Shown here: positions 12,701 to 23,836 of the stretch, piece after piece | Layout: each line of letters begins with the position of its first letter | Numbering within the stretch: position 1 is the first letter of the stretch | Assembly: GCA_000708835.1 (NCBI GenBank) | Contig: DF237230.1 | Coordinates: 49,363-113,362, forward strand | Origin: Klebsormidium nitens | Taxonomy: Eukaryota; Streptophyta; Klebsormidiophyceae; Klebsormidiales; Klebsormidiaceae | Direction of reading: 5' to 3' | Length of the DNA stretch: 64,000 nt | The notes under the pieces: generated by a model | Told to the model about the DNA's origin: nothing | The model's database searches: none | The model's input: only the letters and a program-made list of their open reading frames with translations | Translations under genes and position numbers: made by a program

Positions 12701-15700
12701 CAATTTCACATCTTCAGTGTCCTGTATAGACCTCAAGGTTGTAAGTTGTTAGTCTTTCAGCGTAAGGGTCGGCAAGGACGAGAGAATACTGAGGATTGCT
12801 CGCTACCTCAGAAGGTGTCAGTAGCGGAAGCCCGCCGCTGATTCCCGTCAAGGCAGCACGCTTTTTGTGCTGGTTACACGTGTCGACACTGCAGTTGTCC
12901 GCTTTTTGATCAATGATAGCTTTTTCTCCCCGTTGTTTGTGCTTTCCGTGTTCCTTGGACCCGTTTTGATTGCAGCCCTTCCTCGGCCCTACCACATGAT
13001 GGTCAGTTGTATGTCTACACACAAATTCATGTCAAAGCACACCCTGATCGGGATCCTGAAGAAGAGCGGTTCTGTTTCGATCTTTACAACTGGTCATTCC
13101 ACTTGCGGATGAATGCTTGAGACCGGTTAAAGTAAGAGTGTCAATGACGCATAATGGGGCTCCTTGGTTTGAGGTCTTGACACCACCTAAGCGCAAAGCG
13201 GAACGTTAAGTCGACGCTCAAATTCCTGCGAGTAAGTCTGCTTATGTCCGTTGCTTCCTCCTAAACCACAACTAGGCACTTCAAGAAGAAAGACGACATC
13301 TGTGAAACAATTGATGTTGGTTGGTGCTAGTCTTTGAGTATTGATACGCAAAGGTCACTTTCCAGTCGTCCGAAGCTTTCGAGGGGAAACTTGGTGCCCC
13401 CAATTGAATGAGCGACTAGGACGAGCGTTCGAGTGGGGTCACGACCTCATCTGATCGTTTGTGGTAGGGACCCGACGCCGCTGGCTAAGAACCATGAAAG
13501 CCGCGATTTTTGCCTTTTGGTTCCGCTGCGAGACGCCGTTCGAGTGGATAAGCAAGCAAACGATTTCCGGGCGCCGCTGATGTAAGCTCCAGCATTGGCT
13601 ATCACGAAAGCATTGCAGCGCCTCTTGGCAGAGGCTGTAGTATGTCTCTGAAGCTACGTCTGCGCCAGTTAACTGTGTTGGTTGTTGTGTCTGAAAACAC
13701 GTCTCTGCTGTACGCATTCGGTCAAGGTGCAGCAAATGTGTTGTCCAGCTTAAACCCTGTGCGCAAACGCCCAAGTGGTGACCCTCATACTTACAAAAGT
13801 CTTCCGCCACACACGTTATACGTTTGCTCTCAGGCTTTTTAGAAGTCATCTGCTACGGGCTGCTATGATGAGCAGCGCTGTGGGACTACTCCCACGCCCT
13901 ACCGTCTGGACCGAAGCCGTTCTTTACTTTTCCCATCTTGCGTTTGTTTCTCTGTGAACTGAGTTTCCCACGGTTAGCTCTACTTGAGCGCTTGGTCGTC
14001 AAACTGGCCGATCCGCAATCCGGCAGCTTTGGGGCTTTCGCATGAGCCTGTCGGAACGAGCCATCCTTGTTCTCATGCTGTGACGCAACATTCTCGTTGT
14101 TCGACGCCCCGATGTGGCTCTGTTTCAGAATCTCAAGAATTATCAGATTTTGGGTTCCGGAGTTTTGCGATCACTAGTAACCGATCTGGATCTGGATTCA
14201 GAATGCATCTCTAGACTAGCTTTGCTGGCTCTGCATCAACGGAATGCGGTCGTTCCTCACGCTTGCAGTGAACCACGAAGCCCGCCTTTATCCTTGGCAA
14301 GGCGCATGCGCTCAAAAGTCGACACTGCAACAGTCTCCCTTTTTAGTATGTTTTCGTTGCTTTCTCGGCTTCTAAATTCCGCATCCTTTGCCGAAGCGAA
14401 CCGATCTAAAACTCCTTAGCTGTTTTTCTTACCAATCATTGTATGTCAGAATGTTACCTATCTTGGGCCTGAGCAAGCTTTGAACAGTCCTCTCCTTTCT
14501 TTGGCTTTCGCTTCCGGTTGCCTCCACGAACGAAGGAGACGGAAGCGATACAATCAAGTAAACCCTACACAGAGTCAGTCGTTCGCCCGGCAAAAGCGGC
14601 TAGGATGAAGTGCTCCCTGAGGTTGTCCGTCCTCATGAATTTCCTGTGAGCCGCTCTTTCAGAACCGTCGGTCTTGTTGAATGAGATGATGTCTTTGAGA
14701 ACAAACCAATGCATTCATAAGTGGGTCAGTTCAGAGGGAAGGCAGGGACGTTTCTCTCATTGAAGCATTGGGCCGAGACTAAAAGCCTCCGCTTGGTCCT
14801 TCGTTGGCACACCCCCTGTAGTAGCCCCTTCTTGGGCCCCTTCTGAAGTTGTTTTAAGAGCGCATCTTTTTATCAAACATTCGGAGCCCTCGTATATTGT
14901 TACCGTGAAATCACTGGCCTGCTCAGTTCGTCGACCTGTGATTTCTGAGGAGCTTGCTTGATGTTGACAATCTGCTCCACGCTACAGCAGTCTGATAAAA
15001 AGATGCCCATCTCATGGTGTTGACTCGCCAGCGCGCTCTACAAGCTATACCCAACTCTTGGCCGTGCTGTGCTCTTTGGTAGTTCCTCCGTCCGTTACAA
15101 TGCTACGCCTCTTTTTCTCGAAGAGCTGCTTCCATATTCTCTCCAATGACTGATTGTTCCTGCTTTCAATCAGGATAAGAATATTAAATTATCTGCTTTC
15201 CGACCCTTTATCTCCCTTCTATACCAAGGTCAAGGATCTAGACGCGGCCACTGGTTGCACAAGAGCTCGCTTCTTTTCATCGCTTTGCTGGACGGTCTTG
15301 TTCTTGAGTCGCTTATGCCGCTAACCGTTGTTGGTGCGACACCTTCCGTCATTCCTCTGCTCCAGCCAGGGACCCACCGGGCGTCCGTGGCTCTGAAATT
15401 CAGGATCCGCTGTTACTTTTGTCTGTACTCCCATTCACTCAAGTGAAACCTTCTTCTGGGTCACGGAAGTTCAAATACGCAGAGTGGTCGGCAGAATGCT
15501 CATAGTATCTTTTGTCCCTTCTCCAGGCACGGGTCACGGGGTCGGCGCGGCGCTCAACGTGCACGAGGGCCCGCAGGGCATCAGCGCGCGGTTCGGCAAC
15601 ATGACGGGGCTCCAGGCGGGGATGATCGTCAGCAACGAACCGGGCTACTACGAGGACGGCGCGTTTGGGATCAGAATAGAGGTGGGTCATGCTGACGTAT

Positions 15701-17041
15701 AGGGTGACGCGCTTACAGTGACGCTTTTTCTGGTTAGTTGCTTGAAGGCGACTTCGGATCATCCCTTTTGGGACGCCAAAAGATGTGGCTGGTATTCTCC
15801 GGCCTTTATCCTTTGGTATAACTAAGAGAGTCTTGTGCCTTTTGCTCCTTGGGCCAAATGCCGCAAACGGCCCAATTCTTGTCCGTGTGGCTGTTTGCAT
15901 CGTACGTACTGGCAATTCACAAGGATAGATTGGTGGAGGAGATTGGTCTTGCAAAAGTAGGGAGCACAACAGGCAGGGAGGTGGCCCTTCTGTCCTCCGT
16001 TTTCTCTAGTCTAGTGCGATCTCGGGATGTCCTTTACTGCGCTGACTACGCATTGTTTGTTGAATTCGAAGTAGCCTGTATTCTTCCACGGACTCAGCCT
16101 CAGCGACTGTTGGTATGCTTGATACCGTCTTTGCGCCCTTTGTTCTCGCGTCTGCTCGTGTTTCGCACGGTCTATAAGAAGTTGCTGAAAGGGGCTCCGT
16201 ATGACCTTCTTTACGCCTAACTGAACGCCTTTGACTTTCTGCAGAACCTGTTGGCCATCAAAGAGGTGTCTACACCGAATCGGTTCGGGGGGTCGGCTTT
16301 CTTGGGCTTCGAGCGCCTGACGTTTGTCCCCATCCAAACGTCGCTGTTGGAGCTGGCTCTCATGAGCGAGAGCGAGATCGAGTGGCTCAACGACTACCAT
16401 CATCAAGTTTGGGAAAAGGTAAGCGCTGCTTACTCACGTCCCCGGGAACCCAAAGATTGAGAAGCTTTTGCCTACGATCTGCTTAGGAGTTGCCTTGGAC
16501 GGTCGAAGTGCGACGGTGGAATTGTGAGCTCAACAGTTTCGCCATCTTATTCAGAAGGGTGCAACCTTTCAGGCGGCTGAAAAGAATTGAAATTGGCCGG
16601 AGGTTCACAGAGAAGCGTGCGAAGCTCCATACTTTGGGAAGAAGCTTGTCTGACGGTGCTTTCAAGACGATCATTGGTGTCTCTATGCGGAAGCTTTTAG
16701 TTAAGTTCTAAACGTTTAAGGAAAGCGTTCTGAGCATAATAGCTGCAAGAAGGCTTTCCAGAACGGGAGCTTCACAGAAGGGTTAGTAAGTGATTGGCTG
16801 CAAGAAAGGAGGTCCTTACTTTCGAAAGAGAAGTTGCTTCTCAAAAAGGGAAAAACCTTCTCGTCAAAGTCCTTCCCGCAGGAGCCTTGACCAGTAGATT
16901 TCCGCTTTCCAGGTGTCCCCTCTCGTGTCCGGCGACGCCAAGGCGTGGCTCAAGCGGTGGACTCGGCCAATTTCCAAAATCAAGTCGCCCTTTCCCGGGT
17001 CGCAAGCACATCCCGCTGAAAAGGTCCCGGCAGCTGTATAA
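705..17041 (+). CDS. APP1: Xaa-Pro aminopeptidase P (M24B), 5'-truncated by window edge
   Basis: A metallopeptidase that removes an N-terminal residue preceding proline; the family is mostly cytosolic. Exons read from splice sites with continuous phase: 705-879, 2153-2286, 2621-2756, 3779-3887, 15527-15681, 16245-16418 and 16913-17041 (stop TAA). They encode about 336 residues, the whole pita-bread catalytic domain. All five metal ligands are present: both Asp in [12 protein letters not shown], the His in GTGHG, the Glu in NEPGYY and the Glu in the RIEN motif that spans the last large junction. The substrate-side His in VIHY and in NVHEGP are also kept. The end ([11 protein letters not shown]) matches the family C-terminus. 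The N-terminal creatinase-like domains must lie left of the window. The intron at 3888-15526 is about 11.6 kb, far longer than any other here. Family call is very secure; the first exon's left edge is less so. Confidence 0.93.
808..1245 (+). repeat. duplicated 3' edge of an APP1 exon with its donor site
   Basis: The last 72 bp of exon 705-879 plus the start of its intron (808-894) recur in degraded form at 1162-1245. The shared words are GCGGCCGC, GGGCCTGGCTCGAGAA, GAAGTCC and CAG/TACAGCGGC after the donor. A shorter, more decayed copy covers about 960-1022 (GAAGTCCATTTTGGAGGTCAG), and a trace is at 1814-1835. The donor GT positions are 880, 1007 and 1231. The 1162 copy is still open in the exon frame and reads WAWLEK...VVHEKKSV, against WAWLEN...IVDERKSI in the exon. 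Confidence 0.75.
1119..1146 (+). repeat. 14-bp perfect tandem repeat
   Basis: CATATGCTTTCGAT occurs twice head to tail in the intron following the exon at 705-879, just before the larger exon-edge copy at 1162. Confidence 0.85.
3888..8720. other. left part of the 11.6-kb APP1 intron
   Basis: This stretch starts with a clean donor after CGGCACG at 3887. It contains only short open frames without family resemblance and T-rich intron-like sequence. I found no exon of the aminopeptidase that phase or homology would require here, and no RNA gene. Confidence 0.6.
8721..14700 (+). repeat. degenerate tandem array of 1.2-1.8-kb units inside the APP1 intron
   Basis: Ordered landmarks recur four to five times in direct orientation. 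A word like GAGCGGCTAGGACGAGCGTC begins at 8921 and 10740, and in decayed form at about 12131, 13410 and 14593. A later landmark, GGCAAGGACGA, is at 9935, 11767 and 12771, and GTCGAC within a conserved neighbourhood is at 10007, 11842, 12882 and 14318. Units 1 and 2 are the best preserved: about 1.25 kb can be aligned with an offset of 1819-1835 bp, starting at CCCGTCACAA (8775 and 10595). Units 3 and 4 are shorter and more diverged. No unit has a conserved open frame, so I see duplicated intron and not a gene family. Confidence 0.8.
14701..15526. other. right end of the 11.6-kb APP1 intron
   Basis: Intron sequence without a recognisable exon, ending in a normal acceptor (TTCTCCAG) at 15526. 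The downstream exon enters in the phase left open by the exon that ends at 3887, so no exon needs to lie in between. Confidence 0.6.
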
Positions 17042-17914
17042 GGGAGCTAGATTGGCATTGCAGATTCGATAAGATGCTCGAAGGACTTGCCGTAGACTGA
17101 GCACCGGCGATTTATGGCGGGAAGGGGTCACGGACAAGACTGCTGACCGGACCTACCCGAACTGTACAGGAGTGTAGACTTTGAGCTGCTTTGCGTCTAG
17201 GATGGGCACAAGGATGGACGGAACGTTGTACACAACATGATAGAAAGCGTGTGTACATGCATACAATTGTGTCGTTCCTCTTGGCGACGACTCAGCAATC
17301 TCGACTCGACAGACGTTCCTTACCATGCCTCTGTCAAAGGCGGTCTTCGGAGTTGCACTTTCAGGTACCGCCCTGTCCTTATGCAAATTTGAATCTGTTC
17401 CCGATAATGAGATTGGTTTAAAACATCGACAGTTATGCGGCTCGCTGTGGTCTCATGAACTGACAAGGTCCATCGGATCATAATCCGGCACGTTTTGTAG
17501 TTACTTTGAAACCGACGGTGCATGCAGTGCACCATGGGTAGGCATTGAAGAGTTCACGAGTCGTTTTCCGACCATCAAGGAAGTTGCAGTAATGATAGAG
17601 GCGAAGCTGAATGCTTCAGGTTTACTCACACACGTTCGCGGCGGCACAATCATTGCGTGAGTCACGTGTTGTGCGACTCGGCGAAGCCGGAGGAAGCCGT
17701 CATACTCCTTTTGATCCCACTCTAGTTCACTGCATTACTGTTTGCAGCCATGCATGCACTGACTTCTGCTCGAAGACCGATTTCGGATCAAGCTATAAAT
17801 CATCATGTGCGTCCGATCTTCTTGACATGGCACGTGCGTCCGACTTGGTGACGTGCAGAGAGCCGCCATGCGGCCGGCAAATGATGTGTCTGTGGGAAAG
17901 AACGCCGTCATAAC

Positions 17915-17936
17915 ATGCGGTAACGCGTTACCGCAT
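17915..17936. repeat. 22-bp perfect palindrome
   Basis: ATGCGGTAACG followed directly by its reverse complement, with no spacer. The centre is ACGCGT. No neighbouring gene starts closer than 1.6 kb. Confidence 0.9.
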
Positions 17937-18332
17937 TCGACGAGGGATCTTATTCAATCTAATTTTGCATCCACTGATTCAGCAGTGACCCCGGGCCGGG
18001 GCCGTCGCTTACCGAAAACGATCGTCATCACTCCATGATTCGCAATTTTAATGTTTAATTGATGATATATTGATGTAGTTTGGACCAGAAAAGACTCAAA
18101 CATGATCCGACGAAGAGAAATTGCAAAACCCCGCCGCTCCGGTGAAACGTCGGAGCAAATATCAACGCCCTCTCTTCATGTTACGATTCAGCATCAGCCC
18201 CTGAAGGTCTGGGAGGGTTTGAGGCAATATTTCTGTCGGAAAGCAGGGTGAGTTCAGTTTCTCAAGTGCGGGAGGCTAGCTATACCCACCGCTAACATTA
18301 ATCTCTGCGGAAGGGCTTTTACAAATCGGCGC

Positions 18333-18375
18333 TGACGTCATGATTTCTCCAGCGCCAGTGGCAGGTTTGACGTCA
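18333..18375. promoter_or_regulatory. pair of TGACGTCA (bZIP/CRE-type) words
   Basis: Two full palindromic TGACGTCA sites start at 18333 and 18368, 35 bp apart and about 1.2 kb before the glycosyltransferase start. This is the core bound by plant TGA/bZIP factors. The same word also occurs elsewhere in introns and coding sequence of the window, so function here is only a possibility. Confidence 0.25.
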
Positions 18376-19541
18376 TCCCCGAGCCCCTACCGTCGTACGC
18401 CGAAAGGGCAATAGGAACCGCGTTGGCTGACTGGCAGCACCGGCTATAAGTGACAAATTGCTCGAGTGTGCTCAGCTTAAGCCACATGATACGGTTGAGC
18501 GATTTTTGGGAGTCGGAGATGTTTGAACCCTCAGGCACAGGAACATAGAGAAAAGGCAGATCTGGTTAATGACCCTGGTGGGTCTCATTCAACTGAGCCG
18601 CGCATTCGGTTGGCAACAATGAGAGTGACGGGCAGTATGCAGTTCCAGCTGGCAGCCACACCTGTCTCGAAAAATTCGGGCTCGTTCTTAAATGAGCTTG
18701 TCACCTGTTAACGAGCTGAGAGAGGGAGAGATCAAGAGAAAAGAACGTATTAACCGCAAGTTAGAGTCACTGAATAGTCTCGACTTTCATTTGAGAATTG
18801 TCATTAATCCGGGTCCTGATTCTTAGTGTACAAAAGTGCGGCTGCGCCGCCTGAGATGTCGGCGACCCATCGTGTGAGAAATGAAGCTGAAAGGAATTAC
18901 CGGCGCTTCTTGCGCTTTGATTACCTGCAAACGTATTTCACTTCTGCATCTTCGAAAAGATTAGCTTCAAACATGAGGTTTCGCGCTCTCTACTCGCACA
19001 TTTCAATCAGACCCAGTCGTCACATCATGCGGTGCCACGCTTGCTCGTCACTTGACATGACGGCCTCGGCGCGTTTCCGCCAGAAAGGGGCTTCGCTCCA
19101 CGTCATGTATTACTGACGAGACTAGAATGCTGCATGGAGTTCAGACTGGCAGTTTAGAGGGGACTGCCCTGACCGGAGGTTGTGTTGATGTGACAGCATG
19201 CAGAAGCGATTTTAATTGATGGGGAACGAGGTTCACAGGTGACTCTTCAGGATTAAGGAAGACTGACTATTCACAGGTGGCCGCTTCAAAGTTGCGTTGG
19301 GGTATGTTCCATTTAGTGAGGACCTCTGCAGAAAGGTCGGCGGGCCGTACAATCTCACTCGGCGTCTGGGTTCCACGCGTTTCTGGCCCGTCTCTGGCGC
19401 AGAAATGTTGGAAAGTTAAGGTCCGCAGCTGCCGGTCTCGGATCAGGTGAAACCCTGGTTAGATCCTCTCTGTTGCCCATCAGGATTCTCTGTACCTTCT
19501 TAACTTGGCTGTGGGTTGATCCAGTCATTTAGGCTTCCTAA

Positions 19542-21023
19542 GTGACCTTCTCAATTTCTGAAGCGCACCGGACAAAAGGTAGATCGAAGAGGTGCTCAAG
19601 TTCGCTAAGATTCGGTCTTGTCATGGGTTTTTCAAGCGGATCTGTCGGTTCTGGCTCTGGAGGACGCATCCTGAAGCCGGCCGCCGTAATCATGGTCGTT
19701 CTTCTGGTTGCTGCCGGAATCATGGGAAGAATTTCCTTTTGGGACTCGGCTCTTGGCGTTGGTGACGCTGGTTTGGTGAGTATGACTCTACGCGTCGCCC
19801 CAAAGCTGGCAATAGATAGGTCTGGGAGGACTGTCCCTGAGCCGGTTGTTGGCACGGCCATAGAAGCCTGGAAAAACGGCTCTCTGAGTGGCAGGCAATT
19901 ACATGACAAGTTGGGACTCACGAACTTCGCAGTTATTCCGGCAATCTACAACTGTTTCAATGCGCCGTACGAGGGGCTGGAAAGAGGGGACGGACAGCCG
20001 TGCTTTTACGTGAGGACTCCGATCCCGGTGATTGGAATGAACACGGTGAATAACCCGAAGATGCTCCGACGGCTCGTTCTGAGTATTGACGTCCCCGTGC
20101 AAGTCATAGTCATCGTTGTGAACACCATTCCGGGAGAAGCCGGGAAGCAGGATGAGCAGGATATGATGGCCGTTATAGACGAGCTGCAAGAACTGATCGG
20201 GAGGGCCTTCTTTAAGGTCATCAGAAGCGGGTGCAACCGGGGCTGTGCCGGTGGTTGGAACTCCATTATCCACTCGACGTCGAGCGCTCCTTGGTGGCTC
20301 GTCATCAATGATGACGCAGCCTTTACGCCCGGCGCGCTGCGCACGCTCCACGATTACGTCAGCGGCACGCCGGACGTGGCCGTGTATAAGCTCACGGGGT
20401 TCCAAGTGTTTGTGCTGACGCAGCTCGCGGTGGCCAAAGTGGGGGTGTTCGACGAGAATATCTGGCCTGCTTACGCCGAAGACTGTGACTACGACCTACG
20501 TATCCAGCTCAGCGGAGTCTTGGTCGCTCCCAGACCCCCTGAATTTACCAATATTCATGGGGACCCAGAGTCGGGTGCTTCCTCGTCTCTTGTGACTTCC
20601 AGGGGGGGTGGTCACCCCGACTACGGGCGGCGGAACCAATGCTCCCATACGAACAACAGGATGTATTACCAGAAGAAGTGGAATTTGTCTTCCCAGAGTT
20701 GTGGGAAGCAGCTTGAGGGGATGTTCCTCACGCCGCACGGCAACCCTTCTCGAAGCCTCGCCAGCTGGACGTTCGACGAAGCGCTTCGTGCCCGGTCCGA
20801 GACGTGCTGGGATCCGGCCAACAGTATAGACAACTGGGTTCAAGAGGACGGTCCAAGCTTCTTCGCCGAGGTTGCTCTCGAAGGGGACCTCCCTGCTTCT
20901 GACTGCAAAGAAGGACTCGTTACTCTTCAGCCAAATAGAACGGCTGAGCTAGGTAGCGTTGGAGCCTCGCTAGAGAGTGGACTGAAGACACCTCCGTGCG
21001 TCTCTCCTTTCGCAGGATTGTAA
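19542..21023 (+). CDS. membrane-anchored GT2-like glycosyltransferase
   Basis: A 493-residue single-exon protein that probably transfers a sugar from a nucleotide sugar in the Golgi or ER lumen; donor and acceptor cannot be read from the sequence. A short basic N-terminus is followed by one hydrophobic anchor (about residues 46-64, PAAVIMVVLLVAAGIMG), the type II arrangement of Golgi transferases. The GT-A signature follows: WWLVINDDAAFTPGAL at about 251-266 provides the metal-binding Asp pair (257-258). FDENIWPAYAEDCDYDLR at about 303-320 is the typical GT2 acceptor-side block with acidic residues. The C-terminal 150 residues are Cys- and Trp-containing and unassigned. An internal Met at codon 28 (19623) could be the real start; both leave the anchor intact. 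It lacks introns, unlike most genes in this window. Confidence 0.8.
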   Translation: MTFSISEAHRTKGRSKRCSSSLRFGLVMGFSSGSVGSGSGGRILKPAAVIMVVLLVAAGIMGRISFWDSALGVGDAGLVSMTLRVAPKLAIDRSGRTVPEPVVGTAIEAWKNGSLSGRQLHDKLGLTNFAVIPAIYNCFNAPYEGLERGDGQPCFYVRTPIPVIGMNTVNNPKMLRRLVLSIDVPVQVIVIVVNTIPGEAGKQDEQDMMAVIDELQELIGRAFFKVIRSGCNRGCAGGWNSIIHSTSSAPWWLVINDDAAFTPGALRTLHDYVSGTPDVAVYKLTGFQVFVLTQLAVAKVGVFDENIWPAYAEDCDYDLRIQLSGVLVAPRPPEFTNIHGDPESGASSSLVTSRGGGHPDYGRRNQCSHTNNRMYYQKKWNLSSQSCGKQLEGMFLTPHGNPSRSLASWTFDEALRARSETCWDPANSIDNWVQEDGPSFFAEVALEGDLPASDCKEGLVTLQPNRTAELGSVGASLESGLKTPPCVSPFAGL

Positions 21024-22342
21024 TGTAATCGTTTTTGGAAATGTTCATCCGTGTGAGTGTCACGCTTACGTTATCGAGTCGCACGTGGCGTGGGTCAGCC
21101 GTGTTGCGTCCTAGCCACCTGACGAACGTGTCCGTTAGTCAAACGGCCAAAGAGTCATTCAAGGTCTTAAAATAAGAAAGAGCTAGCCATCAATCTGGAG
21201 CGGTCTTCCTCCTCTGAAGGTCCTGTAAGGCCATGGCATTATGATACGATGCAGACGGACTAGCTAGACTGGCGGAGGATGGTCTCGAATCTGCTCGAAT
21301 GTGTTCTAAACCCCCGAAGTCTACACATATAAGTTGATGTTGATTATGTGGCACATGAAACCTCAAAGAACTCCTATAGAGCATGAGTGAAACAGAGTCT
21401 TCTATATTGGCATAGCGAGGTACACTAGCTTTATTGGCGGTCGCTCACAGCTCATTATCTTTTTGTGTTATTTTCAAGTCGATGAATCCCAATTCCCATA
21501 ATCTGTTCATTTTGATTCACCAGACTCGAACGTCCGCTTAGTACAGCTTTTCGTGGCACGCCGGATGTGGCGGCCGAGGCTCGACGCCCTTGGAGGGTCG
21601 AATGTAGGTGACCTTAAAGTTCCTCTACAAAATGGATGGGATGGAGTCCGCTGAATACACATTACGATCATAAAAATGAATTAATACCTTGCTATGATAC
21701 ACAAGAACCGCTTGATATTTTCGGTGTGTTTGAAGGGCCGAGCAATATCATGCGGTTTCAGATATGCGGGCGCGGGGCGCAACCTGTTCTGAGCTGTTGG
21801 TTGCTGTAACGCTTGAACGCTGAAAAGCGCGCACGGCTTCTATGTGCTATCGACACAACGACCGTGATCGTTCCTGCTAGCAAGAAACTTGAAAGGTGGC
21901 GTGCATGTTTACGAATGCGTAATCAGTCCGTTCATTACGTGGGAGCTCATCCAGCTGAGCCTCGCAGATTCGCATCCACAGTCTCACGATGGGGCTGTCG
22001 TTGTCTTGTTTACAGCGCGCGGAACTCCCATGCATGGAATACTACTATCTCGTTTCGCAACTCATAGATTTGGTTCAGCAGCAAACCAGTACCGGGCTTC
22101 GAGCCCTTACATGAGAAAACTTAAAAGGCTGCAATCTGAGCAAGCCCATATATATTATAACCTCGCCCTCGGACCGAAAGTCTCAATCATCAACCCCACC
22201 AACTTCGTGATTGTCAAAGTACGCCTGCATTCATTGGCTCTCGTGGTGACGTCAGATACCGTACTGGAGGTAGTGCAAAAGCTACAGGCGCTCCTTTTGT
22301 GGCCGTCGCCTTCCCTCAAAGTTCATTTAATTTTATCAAATG

Positions 22343-22389
22343 TCCTTTCATTTCCTTTCCTTTCCTTTAATTTCCTTTAATCTCCTTTG
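22343..22389 (+). repeat. CCTTT-type microsatellite
   Basis: An imperfect run of CCTTT/TTTCC units with TTTAA interruptions, pyrimidine-only on this strand for most of its length. Confidence 0.85.
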
Positions 22390-23274
22390 AATTCCCAAGC
22401 CGCCGCATCAGTTGGGCTGGGCGCAGGCTTTCGAGGTTCTGGCTACTCCCTGTCAAGTCAGGTCAAAGCATCACCTAACATGCATGTGACAATCTCGCAA
22501 CAGGCCGATCGAGTGTGAGGATTCCCTGACTGAGCAAGCCCAAACGGCAATTAGTTTGCGACCGTCAGCCATTCTACAACCATTCTTCACCAGCTCACTA
22601 GAAGCAATATTGGAAGCGCTTTCCCGTAACGACGGAGGTCAACGAGCCCTGCCATTCCGGCCTGAGCCGGAGACGGAGGTCATAAGGTCACTTCAATGAT
22701 CTTCCTCTCACCTTTCCTGATCGGCACTCCCTGTATCTATGCTTGCTCCCGACTTGATTGTCCATCCACGTCCGAGCGGCAAATGCTTTGATCGATCATG
22801 AGCCGGAAGGACAAAAGCGGCCGTACAGACATTCATATGTTCAACCAGGCGCGAATTAGACTCCGACGGGCTGTCCGGACAATTAGTAGTCGTGTTTGAC
22901 TCATGGGGCCGCCACGCCTCCGCCGCGCTAATTTGGTGCTCATAGCGCGGGCATGACGCCCCGCAATTTCTTGATGTGACGCCTCCCGACCGCGCGGGGC
23001 GGCTGATTTTCAAGGTGCGCCCTGGCCTGATGTAGCTTCTTGTCAGCTAGTGGGCTTCCGATCCTGAGGTAGCTAAATCCCCCGGCTTTTAGCGATTGGA
23101 CTCGCATACAGATCTAGTAGCGCAGGCCATATTGATCTTGTAGGACTATTGTACTTTTTTCTGAAAATGGGGCACCTACCGGTATTCTTATAGAAAACTT
23201 TCAAAGAAATTTTGCCCAGGACGACGTTCACGACGAGGACACGATTCCATCAATATAGGGGCCCGGCCAGGAGG

Positions 23275-23475
23275 GTTGAGACGCAACTCCTATTTCACTT
23301 CAGAGCCATTTCACTTTAACTTCCAAGCTTCCTGGGCAAACCAAAAAAGAACCCTAACCGACAGAATCACCCGCTCCACGCCCGAACCCACCCTAACCGC
23401 CAAACCAACCTACCCGTCTCCCGGGCGCCTATCCTAAGTGAAATGGCTGTTGAGTGTAATGGGAGTTACCAGACT
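23275..23475. mobile_element. foldback MITE, copy A of the three-copy family
   Basis: About 200 bp. The inner terminal arms AGCCATTTCACTT (23304-23316) and its exact reverse complement (23436-23448) face each other. Outside them the arms continue imperfectly: AACTCCTATTTCACTTCAG on the left matches the reverse complement of the right end, AACTCCCATTACACTCAAC. The core contains CACCCGCTCC, ACCCACCCTAACC and CCCGGG, shared with the copies at 33432-33629 and 39335-39459. It has no coding capacity, so it is non-autonomous. The outer boundary is approximate and no clear target duplication is visible for this copy. Confidence 0.75.
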
Positions 23476-23574
23476 CCAGAGTGTCAGAGACGACTAAGCA
23501 GATACATCATGCATTAAATGCATGCACATTGCGCAGCGCATGGTCGGAAACTCACATGCTCGGTGACAGCATGC

Positions 23575-23629
23575 GGGAACTTCGCGGTTACCGTAAGTTA
23601 GATTCGATCTGTAAAGCGTCGAAGTTCCC
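23575..23629. repeat. inverted repeat with 10-bp arms
   Basis: GGGAACTTCG (23575-23584) and its exact reverse complement (23620-23629) are separated by 35 bp. It lies about 100 bp right of MITE copy A. Function unknown. Confidence 0.7.
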
Positions 23630-23817
23630 AACCCCATGGTAACGGTATCGTCTAACTAGTTTCCTGAACCCACAGCCTGCTCACTTCGCGCCCCTCCTCG
23701 TCCCAACGCCCCTAGCTAACCCACCTTTGAAGTGTCAGGTTTGAGTGATATTACCATTCATGGAATCGACGGAATATCATGGTAGTGTTACCCTATGTTG
23801 AAAATCTTTGTTAATCC

Positions 23818-23836
23818 TGATGCCATTATGGCATCA
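23818..23836. repeat. short hairpin, 8-bp arms
   Basis: TGATGCCA, a TTA loop and TGGCATCA form a small perfect hairpin. It lies far from any gene end I can place. Confidence 0.6.

Larger units (their letters stand above)
17042..19541. other. intergenic region between APP1 and the glycosyltransferase
   Basis: It holds the APP1 3' region and the upstream region of the glycosyltransferase. Notable contents are a 22-bp perfect palindrome at 17915-17936 and two TGACGTCA words at 18333 and 18368. The open frames here (the longest is about 100 codons) have no recognisable motif. Confidence 0.6.
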
